In this document: positions 63,201-64,000 of the stretch, piece after piece | Layout of the letters: each line of letters starts with the position of its first letter | How positions within the stretch are numbered: the stretch's first letter is position 1 | Source of the DNA: Sipunculus nudus | Lineage: Eukaryota > Annelida > Sipuncula > Golfingiida > Sipunculidae | NCBI GenBank assembly: GCA_026874595.1 | Contig: CM049309.1 | Coordinates: 47,848,079 to 47,912,078, forward strand | DNA: 64,000 bases | Reading direction: 5' to 3' | Made by a program: the position numbers and the translations under genes | The notes under the pieces: generated by a model | Seen by the model: the letters and a program-made list of their open reading frames with translations, nothing else | Database searches by the model: none | What the model was told of the DNA's origin: nothing

Positions 63201-63556
63201 TGAAGAAGCTAAAACATTCCACGTGAACGGCCAAAGTCATGGCTGAGAAATCATTTGAACAGAAATGTTAATGTTTTCAACCATTGTGGTTATATTTCCA
63301 ACTTATTCTTCTGAAAACACAAATGGTATATAGCCGTCATGAGTGAAAAAAATAAAAGCTGTGATTTCGATTTTTTTTTTTTTGGGGGGGGGGGGGCGGC
63401 TTGAGCATCCAAAGCCCCCCCCCCCCTCCTTCAGGATCCGCCACTGTATAGTTACCTTGTTAAAAAATTCATAATGTATATATGTATTAACTTTTAGATT
63501 ATTTTCATAAAACCAGCTGGTTTAGCTTATGACGTTATGTATTTATAATTTTTCAG
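60291..63556. other. no gene; solo transposon ends and homopolymers
   Basis: Contains aggggcggatctagaa with a following G run at about 60925-60962, a G run at about 61346-61361, another at about 62142-62156, and caggatccgccactg preceded by G and C runs at 63383-63447. The first and last may be the two ends of one ~2.5-kb element of the 47179 type. A perfect 10-bp-stem hairpin (aaactaataa) lies at 60363-60384. Confidence 0.4.
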
Positions 63557-63595
63557 GCCCGTGGTGTTTTTTCTTACTATCAAATGAGGATGAAG
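63557..63595 (+). CDS. candidate 13-codon exon of an unknown gene
   Basis: Thirteen open codons (ARGVFSYYQMRMK) between a good acceptor (ataatttttcag) and a good donor (gtaagc), phase 0. No neighbouring exon is recognised in the window, so it may be the start of a gene running off the right edge, or chance. The rest to 64000 shows no other coding signal. Confidence 0.2.
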
Positions 63596-64000
63596 GTAAG
63601 CATAAAGAATGATATTATAATTAATCCTTCAGGATGTAAATTTTTATTATCAGCTTTTTATTATTAAGTCCTCTGGTTTTCAGGTAACAGGACTAGGCAT
63701 TAGAAGTTGTGAATGATTGCTAAGATATTGGACTGAACTTCTGAGGTTCATTTATTTTTTTGCAATTTAACTAGTGGGGATCAAATTATCAAAACAAAGA
63801 AATTAAACAAGGCCTACAGGCCTAATGCGAACCTGTGCAAAGTTTGGGAGTATTAATGGAGGATTATTTTTAAAATTTTAATATTGATCCTCTTATGTCC
63901 TGCATATCTACCTTAGTATTATGATTTTAGCAAAATGGATGTTTCGGACCTGCAAGTTTCGGACTAGGACATTTTAAAACTTACAATACGGGTAGTCGAC

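Overview
This is a stretch of an AT-rich, intron-rich animal genome. Splice sites, a 28-exon chromatin-remodeller gene and many kinds of transposon remnant rule out a prokaryote. The remodeller looks invertebrate. The dispersed repeats have cores of tandem ~130-320 bp units and hairpin ends, resembling the 'pearl'/Helentron-type elements described from bivalves. I therefore infer a bivalve or other lophotrochozoan, but this rests on recognition, not on a search.

Positions 1 to about 26.24 kb (+ strand) hold the 3' two thirds of the SWI/SNF ATPase gene brahma/SMARCA4. It starts inside the HSA domain; the N-terminus with the QLQ region lies upstream of the window. I placed 28 coding exons, all with compatible phases, giving about 1,140 residues in the order HSA, BRK, Snf2 ATPase lobes 1 and 2, SnAC, AT-hook, bromodomain and acidic tail. 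The introns hold several mobile elements: a pearl-like element and a pogo/Tigger-like element in intron 4, and a second pearl-like element in intron 14. They also hold minisatellites, including a 121-bp x 8 array. At exons 14 and 16 the end of the exon plus its 5' splice site has been tandemly copied into the following intron. At exon 25 the splice donor itself is duplicated 15 bp apart.

From 26.2 to 38.4 kb lies repeat-rich intergenic DNA: the 3' UTR side of brm, a hAT-like miniature element with target duplication, and another pearl-like element interrupted by a 5'-truncated non-LTR retrotransposon with an intact reverse-transcriptase C-terminal half. Microsatellites and copies of a 'gggaccca...cagctg' repeat follow.

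From 43.2 down to 38.4 kb (- strand) there is a single huge coding exon (1,583 codons) for a Ser/acid-rich, probably nuclear protein with an AT-hook and a C-terminal duplicated helical motif. I could not name it. A splice acceptor just upstream shows that its 5' UTR is spliced; a possible first exon lies near 60.2 kb.

From 43.2 to 64 kb no secure gene is seen. This part is a transposon graveyard. A pearl-like element at 47.7-51.3 kb carries two later insertions: a 2.27-kb foldback-like element with ~300-bp inverted arms built of short repeats, and a ~394-bp segment flanked by a perfect 15-bp direct repeat. Further miniature DNA transposons lie at 47.2, 52.9 and 54.5-56.4 kb. Unusually long G or C homopolymers recur throughout. 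No tRNA, rRNA or CRISPR array was recognised.
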